Assembly: GCA_008828725.1 (NCBI GenBank)
Contig: MEHQ01002976.1
Span: 248,001-312,000 of the forward strand
Direction: 5' to 3'
DNA from: Saccharina japonica
Lineage: Eukaryota > Sar > Phaeophyceae > Laminariales > Laminariaceae
Length of the DNA stretch: 64,000 nt
Made by a program: the position numbers and the translations under genes. The notes beneath the pieces were generated by a model, which was not told the origin of the DNA, ran no database searches, and saw nothing but the letters and a program-made list of their open reading frames with translations. Positions 1 through 15,278 of the stretch are shown piece after piece. Position 1 is the first letter of the stretch, and each line of letters starts with the position of its first letter.

Positions 1-131
1 CCTGTTTACTATGGCCCTCCTTAGCAGAAGGAGCACCATTCTTCGGAATAAGAACCATTAAATTCGAGTGCGATACCTACTACAAACAATGCCGCTGCTG
101 TGTAGATAAAGCTGTGAGTCGGGATTATAGT

Positions 132-220
132 CCCTTTCAGAACTGCAGTCCCGTTTTGGGGACACACAACTCTATTTCTAAGTAATTTGTCCCCCAATCG
201 GGACTCCAGTCCTGTAAGGG
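132..220. repeat. TTAA-flanked inverted-repeat MITE, copy 1
   Basis: Short palindromic element. The left arm contains CCCGTTTTGGGGAC and the right arm CCCCCAATCGGGACT. The right end is GGG followed by TTAA at 221-224. The left flank has lost TTAA. It is the same family as the better-preserved copy at 5652-5740. CCC...GGG ends beside TTAA are typical of the piggyBac superfamily, so this is probably a non-autonomous piggyBac-type element. No transposase is encoded. Confidence 0.7.
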
Positions 221-224
221 TTAA

Positions 225-319
225 CCCATTCAGAACTGCAAACACCTACGTATTCCACACTACAGTACAGTGATAATAGATAATTTGTCCCCAAAAGCGT
301 GGGACCAGTTCTAAAGGGG
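225..319. repeat. TTAA MITE, copy 2, abutting copy 1
   Basis: It begins CCCATTCAGAACTGC directly after the TTAA that ends copy 1, and it finishes near GTTCTAAAGGGG followed by TTAG, a one-base variant of the target. The middle holds ATTTGTCCCCAAAAGCG. The two copies therefore share one TTAA. It is diverged and non-coding. Confidence 0.6.
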
Positions 320-323
320 TTAG

Positions 324-1379
324 CATCACATTAAACTAATGAAAACGCGACTCGTACATAGGCGGCACGATATTATAAGCTTACTTTAGTCGGCAAGTTG
401 GCTAAGAAGCGAGCCAAATATCCCCCCCCCCCTAAAGTCTGGCCGTCTTGTTAGATAATTTGTGCGGGGTTGAGAACCTCAACTCCGCACAAGGGAGATT
501 ATCGTATCACGTAGTGTGTATATGGTAAGGCACCCACGAGGCAGATATACATATATAGTAATTCATATCCATTATTGCTGTCTCTGGAAGTGGCCACACA
601 GGAAACTTGAATTCATTAATGGGAGGTTGTCGTCCATATATATGCCAGTCCGACTCACAGGCGGTTCTTAGTAGGATGCAGCTCACCCTTCATGCGACTC
701 GCCGAACACCTCACGGCGCTTCGCGCTTGGTGCTAGCAATGTCTGCCTGGTCGTTGCATGCTCCGTCTCGGCATTGTAGGGATGCGAGGGTCTATGGTCT
801 TATAACTACGGACATGCACGACATTACGTAGTAGCCCCCCCCCCCCACAGCCGCTCGTGAGTAGGCCCCACCCGAGGCCTGGATGGGTCTCCGCTGGAGG
901 CATTTCCAGAGGATCCCACCGCACTCGCTGCCGAAAACGGTTATTGACCTTGGTTAGACATATATATATATACATATATATGTACGAGAAACTACGTTCA
1001 CGCGGTATAGATAGAGTGTCCGGAGAAAAAAGCCATCCTATACGTAAGGAAATCCAGCCAGTAGTTGGATAGTTTGCACGCCCGACAAACAACTGTCAGT
1101 TTGCAGTCCCTCTAATGAGCTACTGAACCTGACCTGGTGACATGGCTCGTACGTGGTGGATAGATACAAACTTGCAGTTCTACCGATCTTTGACTACTCC
1201 CAATGAGGGACCTGCTGTATACCTGGTACACTTGCAGCTTATTATCTACGGTATGAGCTACGAGTGCTTGATAGTTTTGCGCACGTCGACATTCAAATGA
1301 CGGTGGTACTCACTCACTCCTAACACCAACGGAGAAGTTACTGACAGTAAGCACAGCACGCGTAGATGCCATGTAGTAC
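324..1379. other. Intergenic, no supported gene
   Basis: AT-rich and GTAC-rich sequence with a C homopolymer near 421-432, another near 836-846, and a TATATA run near 960-980. Open frames here are short, overlap on both strands and show no splice or family signal. Confidence 0.6.
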
Positions 1380-1500
1380 GTGTTATAAGGATTACCCTGG
1401 GCTGGATAATCGATCGATCTTTTACCCCTATAGCTCAGCAGGTAATACCCCCACATTCGACGTCGTCGAGGACACGGGTTCGAATCTCACTCCGAACGTT
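1380..1500 (+). repeat. tRNA-like (second SINE-type) repeat, copy 1
   Basis: Contains a perfect pol III A-box word, TAGCTCAGCAGG (about 1431-1442), and a B-box-like GGTTCGAATCT (1478-1488) at tRNA-like spacing. The flanking CCCCTAT and the 3' side do not pair as an acceptor stem, so this is tRNA-derived rather than a working tRNA gene. The unit is repeated at 1632-1710. It is a different family from the SINE that starts at 2046. Confidence 0.55.
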
Positions 1501-1631
1501 TCTTTTATAGAAACGCTTGCGCGTGCGTCCCTAAAGAACATATCTCCCTGGTTCCCCAGGTATTGAAACGAAGCGGGTAGGTCAACGTACGGCCGTATAC
1601 GGTACCGACGTCTCAAATATCCCGCAGTTCA

Positions 1632-1710
1632 GTGTTATAAGTATTATCCTGGGCTGGGCAATCGATCGATCTTTTACCCCTATAGCTCAGCAGGTAATAC
1701 CCTCACATAT
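1632..1710 (+). repeat. tRNA-like repeat, copy 2 (3'-truncated)
   Basis: Near-identical to 1380-1458, including ATCGATCGATCTTTTACCCC and the A-box word TAGCTCAGCAGG. It diverges at the point where the B box should follow, running instead into ATATATATGC. This is a truncated direct duplicate about 252 bp downstream of copy 1. Confidence 0.6.
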
Positions 1711-2045
1711 ATATGCGAGTCGTGCCCTATTATACCGATCACCAGGCACCATACCACGCTGTAGCACTCGGTTCCGGGGAGGGCGCTACGCTTCAAGGCA
1801 TATGGTTCTACTGCTGCTGCTGTGTATAGCACTACACGCAAAACCTGTTTATAGTACGCATCGTACGGCAGTACGTACAGGTATACCAGTAGTAGTACAT
1901 ATTATACCCTGTCCGACAAGTAAATTCGCACGACACAAAAGATCGATTTCCAAGGGTACTACTCTAAGGGATAATATTAAATAGGACCACATATTATACA
2001 TATTGGGACATATTGTACATATTGGGACTAGAAATAGGTGAATAT

Positions 2046-2391
2046 ATAGGTCGCCCCGGTGGTCTAACTGGTAGCCACGAAGCCTTTTAGCGTTCGAGGT
2101 CGGGGGTTCGAGTCTCTTCATAGTATGGATATTTTTATTCTCAAATGACACCATCTGTCGAGAGCGCATATTATAGCGTGGGTAAGCACAATTCGACGAA
2201 AGGTGACGAAGGAAGAAAGTGCCGAGATCTTCTCGCGATAAAAACGCAAGGCAAGAACCGTCGTAGTGGGGGGGGAGGGAGAAGATCCCACTTTGTGACC
2301 CCCGGATCTGAGTTACGACTATGAGGAAGGAGAGAAAGGAAGGGCGAAGATAATAAATGGGATGGACACAAATAAATAAATAAATAAATAC
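2046..2391 (+). repeat. tRNA-derived SINE, family 1, copy 1
   Basis: The tRNA-like head has a CGCCCCGGTGGTCTAACTGG A-box region and a GGGGGTTCGAGTCTC B-box region. A roughly 240-bp body follows, with the landmarks TTTTTATTCTCAAATGACAC, GCATATTATAGCGTGGGTAA, CTCGCGATAAAAA, GGCAAGAACCG, a G-rich run, GATCTGAGTTACGACTA and AATGGGATGG. It ends in an (AAAT)n tail at about 2370-2391. The same head-body-tail order recurs at 13143, 20336 (minus), 21278 and 51620 (minus). It has no coding capacity. Confidence 0.85.
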
Positions 2392-3022
2392 CGGTAGGTA
2401 TTTGTCTATACCGTAGGTTCTATCTATTTCATACTAATTTTAGTATAGTCACCCGTAATACATACATCTTCGGGTTTTAGACCGTCCACTCTTATGTATA
2501 CTTCCAAGCTCAAATCGTGGAATGAATGTTTTACTCTCCCCGGGCTTGCATGCATAGACCCCGTGGTCACAGGTAGTAGGTGCCGCGGCACTCACCATAC
2601 TGGCTGTGTATCGCGCTTTAAGGTTCAGCGTTTCCCCTGCTTGTCGAGAGTCATAATCGAATCTCCATCTTGCTATTACATGGGACACTATTACATGGGA
2701 CATTATTATTATTAAATAGAACCAAATATTGTTAGTACAAATAGGTAAATATATGGGTTTTAGTGTTTGCCGTAGTTCCTATTACTATGGTCCCCCGTGA
2801 TGACTCGCGATGCTTGCTTCACTTTCCGCGACGGAAGAAGTTCCAGAAAGGACACCCTGCGACAACTACTAACGAACAAGTAGTTAAAGTAGCCGCGAGA
2901 TTCGAAACCCCAGCACCACCGTCACCATGGTGAATGGTGACAGCGTAGATCCGTTAGATTACCTACTACAAATCAACCCGTCCGTGCTACAGCGGTGTGT
3001 ACTTATGGTATCCCTTTTCATG
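2392..3022. other. Intergenic, no supported gene
   Basis: AT-rich sequence with a TACATGGGACAC / TACATGGGACAT tandem near 2678-2705. I see no coding or RNA signal. Confidence 0.5.
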
Positions 3023-5647
<2,625 letters not shown>

Positions 5648-5651
5648 TTAA

Positions 5652-5740
5652 CCCTTATAGAACTGGAGTCCCGTTTTGGGGACAAATTACTTGGAAGTAG
5701 AGTGGTTTGTCCCCAAAACGGGACTGCAGTCCTTAAAGGG
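5652..5740. repeat. TTAA-flanked MITE, best-preserved copy
   Basis: TTAA at 5648-5651 and 5741-5744 flank an 89-bp near-palindrome. The left arm carries GTCCCGTTTTGGGGACAAAT and the right arm TTTGTCCCCAAAACGGGACT. The ends are CCC and GGG. Four-base TTAA duplications with CCC/GGG termini are the piggyBac signature (established knowledge). Assignment of this short element to piggyBac is inference. Confidence 0.85.
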
Positions 5741-5744
5741 TTAA

Positions 5745-7814
5745 GACTTGTATTGTACACGTACAAGTATATCCTACATAAAGCAGTAAAGCAGTAGTAG
5801 TATTATAGGTATATGCACCCGTAACGGCAATGATGGTATCCAATCGCAAAGTATTTAACCAGGAACCTTGCAGGAACCGCTAGTAATATTGTGTACCTGC
5901 TATGCAGCTTCCTACGCTGAGCATCCACTCCCTGTATCGTGCCGGTAATACGGTTTTTTCCAAGTTCGATCCCGCCTCCAAATTGTTTACGGTTGTTTAG
6001 GGTCTGTCCTGAATTTTGACGAGTGTACACAATGCACCTGTTTGTGTAGCTTCTTACGCACAGCACCCCCCCGCCGACCCCCTTCCATCGCGTCCAGCAG
6101 ATCAAAATCTTGAATTGCAACTATTATTATTGTAACCCCCCGAAAAAATTGCCCATGAGCCCGTTTTATCCTTCTCCAAGAAGCGTAAATCTTGACAAGC
6201 GACTTTATGTTATACCTCCCCTACGCCCCCCCGCTTCGCCCCCCCACCTCCTTTTCTGTCACCCGTGCCTACTATTACCTTACTCCGCAACATTCACTTC
6301 ACGTTTGACTCTCGAGGCGGGTCTCGTGTGTCATGTTCCGTCTTTTAGCACTCTGTCGTGAGTTTGAATGTTTTATTCCCGCCAAGACTAAGTAAAACAT
6401 ACATAGAATTGACTAATGATGAGGTACTCTGCTCCATTGCTTCGTTCTTAACCCCCCCTTTCATCTTGCTCTGGTATAGGAATCACGTCTCGTGATTCAA
6501 TGAACAAAAATACGACTAAGGCAAAAGCGCACACTCAAACGAGTATACCCCCCCCACCCCCCCCCCGGTCATCTTCTGCCTCCGCCCTCTACTCGAACCA
6601 CACCACAGACAAAAAACGAATTGTGCATCTTTTGCAAACACATACCTAATTTTACCATACATTCCACAGCAGTTAATCCGCATACTGTATATAGTGAGTT
6701 TTGTGGTGCCGACTCTCTAATACCTACCTGAGGTACTGAGCCAGGCACGCTTTCAAATTTAAGAAAGGATGCGACTTGCAGTCCATATATGCGCTCCATC
6801 ATAACCCCTCCCCCCTCCCATAAATCTAAAGCCAGGTTTCTCGTGGAGGGCTCTAATTTATCGAAGGGCGGGTACTACACATACATATGTACCTACAGTC
6901 ATATAATATATGAAGATCTCCGATCCGGTCTCTTGTTTTGCCGATACGCCTATTTTAACGTTTTAGAACTACTTATCCTTGCCCGCCATTTGTAATACCC
7001 AGCCCTCATACGACTACGGCCATGCATGGATACGAAGTACACCCCCTACCCTCTCGTCCTATTTTGACGCCGGCATACTGGGTCGCTACTTTCACGCCCT
7101 CTCTCTATTGTAACCCGTACTCAGACGTGAAAATCTCCCATCCTCAATTTCAGGCCACCGGACTGAGGAGGATGTCAGCTGAGTGAGGTGCAATAATAGT
7201 GGTACCTGAATATTTACCCACAACGCCACGTGCGTAGGTAGGTGTGAAAATTCACACATACTACGTACTACGTACATCATGATGTAGCATATTCCAGTAC
7301 ATCTGCTGTATGTACAAACAGAAGTAGTGCTGTCGTAGACTATTATTATATAATATATGCATGTGCGTGCAGTTAAAAAATGTGGTATCTATTATTGTGC
7401 GAACTTATTGTATTATATTGTTTGGCAGGGCAAGGCGGTTACGCGTCACGCTGACGTACACTGACACACTTACTTCTGGCGGCTCGCGAGATGCCGAGAT
7501 TCGCTGACGCACACACCTTTGGCAACCCGGGAGAGAGGGTCCAGAATCCTAAACAAATAACCCGAGAGTTCGGACGATACATACATTGTCTGCTCTGCTT
7601 ACTGCACTGAGCGTAGTATCTCTGTGTCGTAGTTTTGTGACCACAGAACTGGTACCTTTTTAGGATGAAGAATCGGCACGGACACTGGGTGTGCTGGATG
7701 TCGACGGGTAGAAAGGAAGTTTAATGTGAAGAACACACACACACGTACATGCAGCGGCAGTGGTCAACAATGCAAACGCACATCACACCAGCGAAACCAG
7801 ACAGCAGTGTCGTT
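5745..7814. other. Intergenic, no supported gene
   Basis: Contains C-rich tracts (near 6210-6250 and 6547-6567) and short unrelated open frames. No gene or RNA is recognised. Confidence 0.5.
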
Positions 7815-7818
7815 TTAA

Positions 7819-7900
7819 CCCCTTAAGAACCGGTCCCCCGTTTTTGGGGACAATACACTTGGAATTAGTGTGGAATGGGTTTTTTTCAGTTCTGAATGGG
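7819..7900. repeat. TTAA MITE, copy 4
   Basis: TTAA at 7815-7818 and 7901-7904 bracket CCCCTTAAGAACCGG...TTCTGAATGGG. The inner arm retains GTTTTTGGGGACAATACACT. It is about 82 bp and diverged from the 5652 copy, but has the same boundaries and target site. Confidence 0.8.
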
Positions 7901-7904
7901 TTAA

Positions 7905-9780
7905 AGCTGTAACATCAGCAGTCTGGCACGAGCAGCCAAGTATGTACGACGAGTAGTCTCATTCACGAACGCCGTACGTAAATGTTTGTCTCGTAATCAT
8001 GTTGTGCACGCGGGCCGCGGTCACACGGAGTACGTATATATGGATATCGGTTATGGCTACGTACGCGTGTAGGGCAAGGGTTCGGAAAGAAAAAAATCCC
8101 CACGTTAAAGGTAAGATACAAAGTAACAACTACTCGTAATAGTCAAACGAGTACATTTCTGACTGGGGCATATTCTGCCCTCCTTCTGTCCTCACGAGTT
8201 GCAACGAGTACAGAGGCTACAGGCTACAGGCCGTGGGGGTGAGGACTACTACCCGATCGTCCGGTAAGGAACCCCTAGCGGTCGGGCTGTTCGTTTGTTG
8301 CGGGCTAGGGAGCACTTCTCTGGTGGTTTCAAGGCATAGATAGGCGGTAGACCAAAACCCAAGCCGTTACAGCAACGCAGGCTACACATTACACACTACG
8401 AGTACGTACAAGTAGTAGTACACACCACGAACAACAACAAAGCAACACGGACGAACGCATTTCGGCGCCAACCATATTGATATTAGTGGGTGTTCGACGG
8501 CAGTTCGACAGGTTGTGAGTTGTGAGCGCGTGGCCTTTTCAAATTATTTCAGCTCTATCCATTGGCCAATACCTACAGTCCTGCCAGAGGCCCAGGATGT
8601 ATCGTAGACCACTCCCAACACCTGCACACCCGTAGGACGAGCGATCGAAGTGTCACACCAAGCTTGGCAAAAATCGAAAATATCATATACGACGTGTCTG
8701 AGTTTTTTTTGCGATGACACAGCCTTACGGGTAGGTTTACTATTTATTATATTTTTTAATATATCACATACTACTCGTACCGGTACAGCGCGACAGGTGT
8801 GCTTGTAACATTTCCACGTACACATTTCGGTACATAGAGTCTAAAATATAAAATATAGAATCCGACGGTACATATCATAGAAGGTTTGATTACCAGCTGA
8901 CGATTCAGTACGAGAGCAATATACTTTTAGAACTACACACTGCACACACGGTTTGGCAATACGTATATATTTTAGAACTGCACACACAGTTTGGGGAGCG
9001 AACTATATCAGTACTACTGTTGTTGTAGTATTTGGAATTACGATAGTTTACGATGTAGAAATGTACATTTTGCAGTGATAAAAATAAATATGTATATATC
9101 TGGTACCTGGTATGATATAATATACTATTAATATGCATCGATTGTACAGCATGAAACACGATGAGTGACCAACGGCAGTACAGAAAGCATTAATATTGGT
9201 AATAATAGTCTTAGTCTTATTATGTGCCATTGTTATATCACTATTAATATCATAGCATTATTTAGGTATGATACGCAATGTCTGATATTTCGCTATTGCA
9301 CACCTCGGGGGTAATTATTTGATGTATTTACATGTATATTATTATAATTCTAATAAATACATACTATTAATACTGCTGTTAATTCATATAATAAACATTT
9401 TACTCCTTCGTATTAATAGTATTAATATTATTATATAAGTATTACTGCTTAGCACTCCATAGTTATATTTAAATAATACTGATAATTACTATGCTCGTAC
9501 GTATGATACATACGACCATTATGTTTTATTTACTAAATAATAGTATTATAAAACCAAATACCAGGTAATATTCAGTTAAAAACTTACGGTATGAAATATA
9601 TAAAAATCTAAAATTTGACGATACGTAAAAACAATTTCCTTTCTTCATATAGTACCAACAACAGTCCTGTGCGAGTGGAAACGACACGACAACACAACCC
9701 GGAATCGTTCGTCATTCACTGCTACGTGTCCTGGCAGTCCCCGCAATTGGAACAATCGTAAGCTGACCGCCAAAGACTAC
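7905..9780. other. Intergenic, no supported gene
   Basis: The stretch from about 9240 to 9660 is extremely AT-rich (TATTAATA-type). I see no gene, tRNA or clear transposon ends. Confidence 0.5.
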
Positions 9781-9900
9781 GCTCAAGCTCTTCCAACACC
9801 GCCCGACCTACCCTCCGGCCACCCCACGCTCCCTCCTCTGATCAGCGCAGTCGGGAGCCGACTCCTTTTCCTTTCCCCTGCAAGGGGCGTCAACGGCACA

Positions 9901-10379
9901 ATGCCCGGCATGTTTGGGGACGCAAGTACAGCAACAGCAGGAGCAGCAGCAGCAGCAGCAGCGACAGCAGCAGCAGCAGCAGCCGGAGCCGGACAGGCCG
10001 CGATGACGTCGATCGGAGCCGCTGGGAGCCCTACGGGCGAGCTGCAGCACTCGGTAAGCATGCGAGGAGTACGCACACGAAATGAACCCATCGCCCGTGC
10101 ACCAGTCAAGCGCAACCCGCTGTGCGACGAGAGATGAGAGCATCCCGCCTCCCCAGCAAGTAGTATTCCATTCGGTGTGTGCACTGGGGCAGATGTTCCC
10201 TCTCTCTGCTTTTCGTCTCTCCTCTTCCTTCTTCCAAGCCCGTCGGTTTCAAGGGCCAGACTCTCAACCCAGTTCTTGTTCGGGGTCCCCTACCTGGTCT
10301 TTACAGACTCAACGCAACACCGCACCGCCTTACAGGGCCCGAACGGCTGGGTGAACGCATCCTAAGTTCATTGGCATGA
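9901..10379 (+). CDS. Candidate two-exon poly-Ala protein (hypothetical)
   Basis: Function not recognised. A proposed first exon, 9901-10053, begins ATG in a good context (CACAATGCC). It encodes 51 residues dominated by Ala runs from CAG/GCA triplets and ends at a consensus donor, TCG|GTAAGC, in phase 0. After a roughly 200-bp intron with a strong pyrimidine tract and TTTCAAG acceptor, a proposed second exon, 10254-10379, stays open in the same phase and ends at TGA, giving about 92 residues in total. The local GC content is well above that of its surroundings, as for the exons of the two genes downstream. Against it: the protein is short, the first exon is low complexity, and the second exon also has an open alternative frame. 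Different downstream splicing is possible. Confidence 0.35.
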
Positions 10380-12236
10380 CCCGGAAGGCCAGGCGGGAAC
10401 GAGAGTATCTCGAGGGTTCGTCGAGAGGTGTAGTCGGCGCAGGCAGAGACGACCCACCGCCCGCAACGCAAACTCTTCCCCTCCTATATACAAGTAGGGC
10501 GGCCTCTTTTTTTTTTGCGGTTAACAAAAACTCTTCTTCTATATATATACGTACACGCTTGTTTACTTACTATTAGAATGGCGGAGACAATCAATCAACA
10601 TCGCGCGGATATGAGACCCCTTGAATTGAGAGTAACAACGTGTCGAGTGGAGTACGTTGTTGGGTACGTGGAAGGCACATACGTCGGCTTCGCGCACTCG
10701 TTTGCTGAATGTCGACCGGTTTCCAGTGCGCGATATATACGTCTATCTATATGCAGCAGGGGAGTATTTCGTATTTTTTGCAATAACAGCGAAGGCAATG
10801 TAGACTATTATACGCCCTACGACTCGTACTCGTACGTACTTCGTACTGCTGAATACACTCTGTACTCTGTCCACCAGAAGCAAAATACTCCGTGCACACG
10901 ATCAGGCAATACGTTACGTCGCTACGTGCGAGTACCTATCCTTTGTATATTACTGATAATATACGTATATACATATTTATATGTACGAGTATGCACTCTG
11001 CTGTGCCGCAGTGTGTGCATTATTAACTCTTCTGTTGTTGGCCTACAGCCTACAGCGCTGCGAGAGCTACAAGAGCGTATGGTCTTACACGGGTATCCAC
11101 CATGCAAATAGCTTATCGGGTTCACCTTGGGTTCACATATATATATATACTCAGGTGCTTGCTTCGATAGGTTAGGTATTAATGCTGTCCAGGTACAGCA
11201 GCACTATAATCCTACCAGCTGCTCTATGTGACGAGTGATGAGGCAAAAGTGGTCCTTATCTGTATCTGTACGTACTCCGTATGATCGATCACCGACTACT
11301 GGCTGGCATGTCAAAAATATGTAGCCGGCTTCTTCATTTCATGCATGGCAACTACTACTAATAATAGTCACCAAACATCAAATATTATTGTCGATACGAT
11401 CGTACTTTTTAATAATCGAATTCCATGCGACTGATCACGGTCAGCAGTTAGTTATCAATTGCTCCCAGTCTCTCATGCTTGTTGATATGAATATAATATA
11501 CTGCTGCACGGCTGGTGACCACGGAACTCTCGTACTCCGATGGCATACGCGGGCCACGGCATACCAGGCGCCTGACCCCGTACATCAGTATCCAAACCAC
11601 GACGAACGATCGTCACACCCATGGGCCATTGGTTAGAACAAAATATTAAACTTTACTACTGACTGCTGTAATACTGCTACATACTCCTGTTGCTGGCACG
11701 CAAGACAAGACACCGACAACGTCAGCAACAACACTGCTCGTGTCTCTCGGAGTACCACCACATATATACCAACGAGTACGTACACAACACACAGCTTCCA
11801 AAGATGAGAGTTTCGACGAAAACTCTCGGTCTCACCAGGGGCGTCCGAAAAGTATTTTGTCGAAGCTGTTGTTTTCAATATTGATATTTCTTTACAGCAG
11901 TACGTACGGTTTATGCGACACTCTTATTTCTGCCCAGGCTTGAATTCTTATTATTATGTAAGGTAGGGTGTGTTTTACTCTATTATTTTCAGTACAAAAG
12001 AGGCCACGTTCTTAGTTTTGTCTAAAATTCAACCCTGAAACCAAATTCTCAAGACTTGAGTGCTGTCTGTCGCGTACTACTGCTGTATATTATATCATAT
12101 CATACCTGGTATGTTATCATCGTCGTCTTCTGCCCATTATAGGTTATATATTTCCCAAACAAAGGGGTGGGCCGGGGGGCCGGCAGTGCGCAGGCAGCGT
12201 ACAATCATCATCACAGCATCACAGCCACGTGCTATA
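10380..12236. other. No confidently supported gene
   Basis: One 198-codon frame (10515-11111, +) is open, but it is Tyr/Val/Cys-rich as expected from GTAC-rich non-coding DNA. It has no domain and no flanking splice pattern, so I do not call it. Confidence 0.45.
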
Positions 12237-12316
12237 GCCCCTTTTTAGAAGTGCAACGCCATTTGAGGAACAATTTACTTGGAGTTAGAGTCAGATTTCG
12301 GTTCCTGTGCAGTGCA
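12237..12316. repeat. Degenerate TTAA MITE fragment
   Basis: Retains CCCCTTTTTAGAAGTGCAAC and AACAATTTACTTGGAGTTAG, matching the inner part of the TTAA MITE family. The TTAA flanks and right arm are largely lost. Confidence 0.45.
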
Positions 12317-13142
12317 GCGCAGCGCTGCCGGTAGAAACATGGGTTAGAACGTGTTACCACCCTGCCGACTGCCGAAACACGCCACCCAGAAGTTCGTCGC
12401 CGATGCCACCGGTACGACGGACAGCTCTACAAGCGAGTTCAGTGCGTCGTGCTGTAAGACCAGCATACTGCGCTGGTGCTGCCGCTGCTGCTACTGACTG
12501 CGTACTGAACTAGAATGCTGCTGCTGCTGCACCTGGCTGTACCAGTAAATATTCATACGAGCGAGACCTCTATGACTGACCGCAGTAGCATCCATATTCT
12601 AGATGCACGTGCGGATACGCTGAATGAGGAGCTTCTTACCACACTCGTACGCACCGTCTACAACGCAACGAAGGGCACAAAGCGCTCAACACACAATACG
12701 CACATACGTAAAGTATAAAATCCGCAGCGCGATACTTTTTTTTTTAATTTTTCTTTATATCGCATATGATACGAACCGTACGAACTGCTGCTGTACGTAC
12801 TGCTGTCTCGTTCTTATCCCTGCTTCTCCCTCCTTCGTCCGGGGGTCACATCTTATACATTAACGCCCCTACTACGCCCCACTACGCAAGGTGGAGGAGT
12901 GATTGACCTGATTGATGAGAATACTGCCTGTGGCCTTTTCACGAAATTGTTTTTTGTTGACTTGGAAACACAATGAAGGATAATTGTATTGGCAATGGTG
13001 TACGACAGTACGAGACTTGACAGCACCGTTGGTACTCGTACCAGCAGGTACGGAGTTAATGCACATGCCAGGTATAGATATGATACATACATTCATCATG
13101 AACAGCTGGCGCCGTGGGCTCTACACACTTGTTGTATATATT
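12317..13142. other. Intergenic, no supported gene
   Basis: Short CTG/CAG runs near 12480-12530. There are no supported exons. Confidence 0.45.
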
Positions 13143-13455
13143 GCCGGTCGCCCCGGTGGTCTAACTGCAAGCCACGAAGCCTGTAGGGCCGGATGTCGAG
13201 GGTTCGATTCTCCCCACATGGAGGTTTTTATTCTCAAATGACACCTACTGTCGAGAGTGCATATTATAGCGTGGGTAAGCAAAATCCGACGAACGTTGAC
13301 GAGGGAAGAAAGTGCTGAACTCTTCTCGCGATAAAAACCAAGGCAAGAACCGTAGTGGGGGGGGAGGGAGAGGAGCCTACTTTGTGACCCCGGATCTGAG
13401 TTACGACTAGGGAGGGAGACAGACGGAAGTGCGAAGATAGTGAATGGGATGGGAA
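13143..13455 (+). repeat. tRNA-derived SINE, family 1, copy 2
   Basis: The head GCCGGTCGCCCCGGTGGTCT starts at 13143, with B box GGGTTCGATTCTCC near 13200. The body landmarks are in the same order as in copy 1 (CTCAAATGACACC, CATATTATAGCGTGGGTAA, TCTCGCGATAAAAACC, GATCTGAGTTACGACTAGGG, GAATGGGATGGG). It runs into a (TA)n tract. Confidence 0.85.
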
Positions 13456-13456
13456 A

Positions 13457-13493
13457 TATATATATATATATATACGATATATATATATAGACA
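13457..13493. repeat. (TA)n microsatellite at the SINE 3' end
   Basis: Two TATATA runs split by CG (TATATACGATATATA). They occupy the place of the SINE tail. Confidence 0.85.
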
Positions 13494-15003
13494 TAGACCA
13501 GACCAGTTATTATTGTATTACGGGGTGGGCTAATGTAGTAAATAGGACCTACGGTACACATAAAATCCTATGTAATTCCCTATTGTTACTAACAATATTT
13601 GGTCCTATTTACTACGGTCCTCCGTAATAGCACCGTTCTCTCGGGCCAGAGAAACCAACCTCAGGGCCGATGCTGACCCCCTTTCCCTGAGAAATACATG
13701 CCCCCCAGGTTATCAAACTCCAATCGATGCAATCGGGTTTCCTGCGGTGGTTGTGGCTGTGTCCTCTGGTCTTGATGTATCGCAGGTTATATATACTATT
13801 TATCATCCTGTCGTTTATGACAGAGGATCATTTTATATTTATTTATTTCCCCAATATATTTTGGGAACAGAAACAAAAGAACCGAGAGATTCAGTCAGTC
13901 TTGTGAAGCGAGAGCCGAAAAAACGTTTTTTGGTAGATTTTTGCCGACCAAAACGAAGGGTACACGAAAAAAAAGAAAACCGACATGCCACTTTTAATCT
14001 GAGTCCCAGACATCAGGGGGGGTACACTAATGTCAAGTAAAAAAGCTGAAAAAACATGTTTGATTTCATTTATATGACAAAACACCCAAAACACTGTAGT
14101 CAGTATATATTTTGTTTTCAATGTCGAAACGGTGGCGAGTGTGGGTGGGTCCATTTACGTTTTTTTACGTGCCGAAACCGCCTATTTCTACGTGGAGTTT
14201 CGATTGGGAAAAACCGACCGAAACCGGACCCCGACTCGGTTTCAGTTGTGTTTTTTTTTTTTCCCGTTCTCTACGCCCATAACGCCTACGTACCAGGTAC
14301 ATACATCTGTATACCTAAACCCCCCAACTCGTTCAAAACCGATCGACAGTTTCGGCAAAAATACGAAAAAGCGACTGTTGATAAGCAATTTTCCTAATCG
14401 GTCCACAACCCAGATACCAACTATGCCCACCGAATCCTTCGAAATCTCCATCAACAAGAGACCGCCTGAAAATATGTGTTCAGTTTCGATATTCGTCTGT
14501 AAAACCCGACCCAAACCGACCGACAGTTTCGACGTAAAACCGAAAAACAGTCCGAGCCTTGTTGGGTTTGGGTTTTCCCAACACCATGTGCGGCGTGCGG
14601 AGGTTCATGTCATAGATGGATGGTATCAATTGACTGTGCTTTTACGCGCTACGAGTAGTCACGGCGTCACGACCCGTTTTCTTGAACGAACATATTAGTT
14701 TGAATATATTTCTTTTTTTCTTTTTTAGTCTACTAGGTACTGCTTTAGTTTGGTTTTTTTTTTCCGATGTCGTTACATGTATATTGAAATGGTCGAACTC
14801 GTTGTTAGCGTTCAGTTTTCCCTTCTGACAGTCCGCCGTCAGCCCAATTCGCCGCCCCTGAGTCCGATGATTGTGAGAGCCGCGTTGTTGTCGGCTTTCA
14901 ATCCGATTAATGTTTGGCCGTTATTCGATACTATTATTGCTTTTTCCATAAAGGACAGATGGAGGTACTGGATAGAGAGACCGGCACGGTTTTGAATGTG
15001 AAG
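13494..15003. other. Intergenic; degenerate ACCGAAACC-type repeats
   Basis: Between about 13900 and 14600 fragments such as CCGACCGAAACCGG, AAAACCGATCGACAGTTTCG and CCGACCGACAGTTTCGACG recur in both orientations. Some frames are open for 90-190 codons, but they are Lys/Pro/Thr-rich with no domain. An old repeat is more likely than a gene. Confidence 0.4.

Positions 15004-15048
<45 letters not shown>
15004..15048. repeat. (CAA)15 microsatellite
   Basis: Perfect ACA/CAA triplets for about 45 bp. Confidence 0.95.
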
Positions 15049-15278
15049 TAAATATGCGGTCAATGTATTGCCGATCGGTAGATAATACGATTAATACAGC
15101 AATAGTTCATGCGTTCCATCACTTCTCGTTTCACTTCTCCTACAAGTGTAAGTGTATATATATATATGATACGAGGTACGCAGCCTGTACTATCACAAGT
15201 AGTAATCGTACAATACGTGCGTACAAGTATTTCTGCGTTTGCTTGATTGACTGATATATCCTTAGTACGATGTACAGC

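Noticed and set aside
10515..11111. 198-codon plus-strand frame
   Set aside because: Composition follows the GTAC-rich background, no domain, no splice context.
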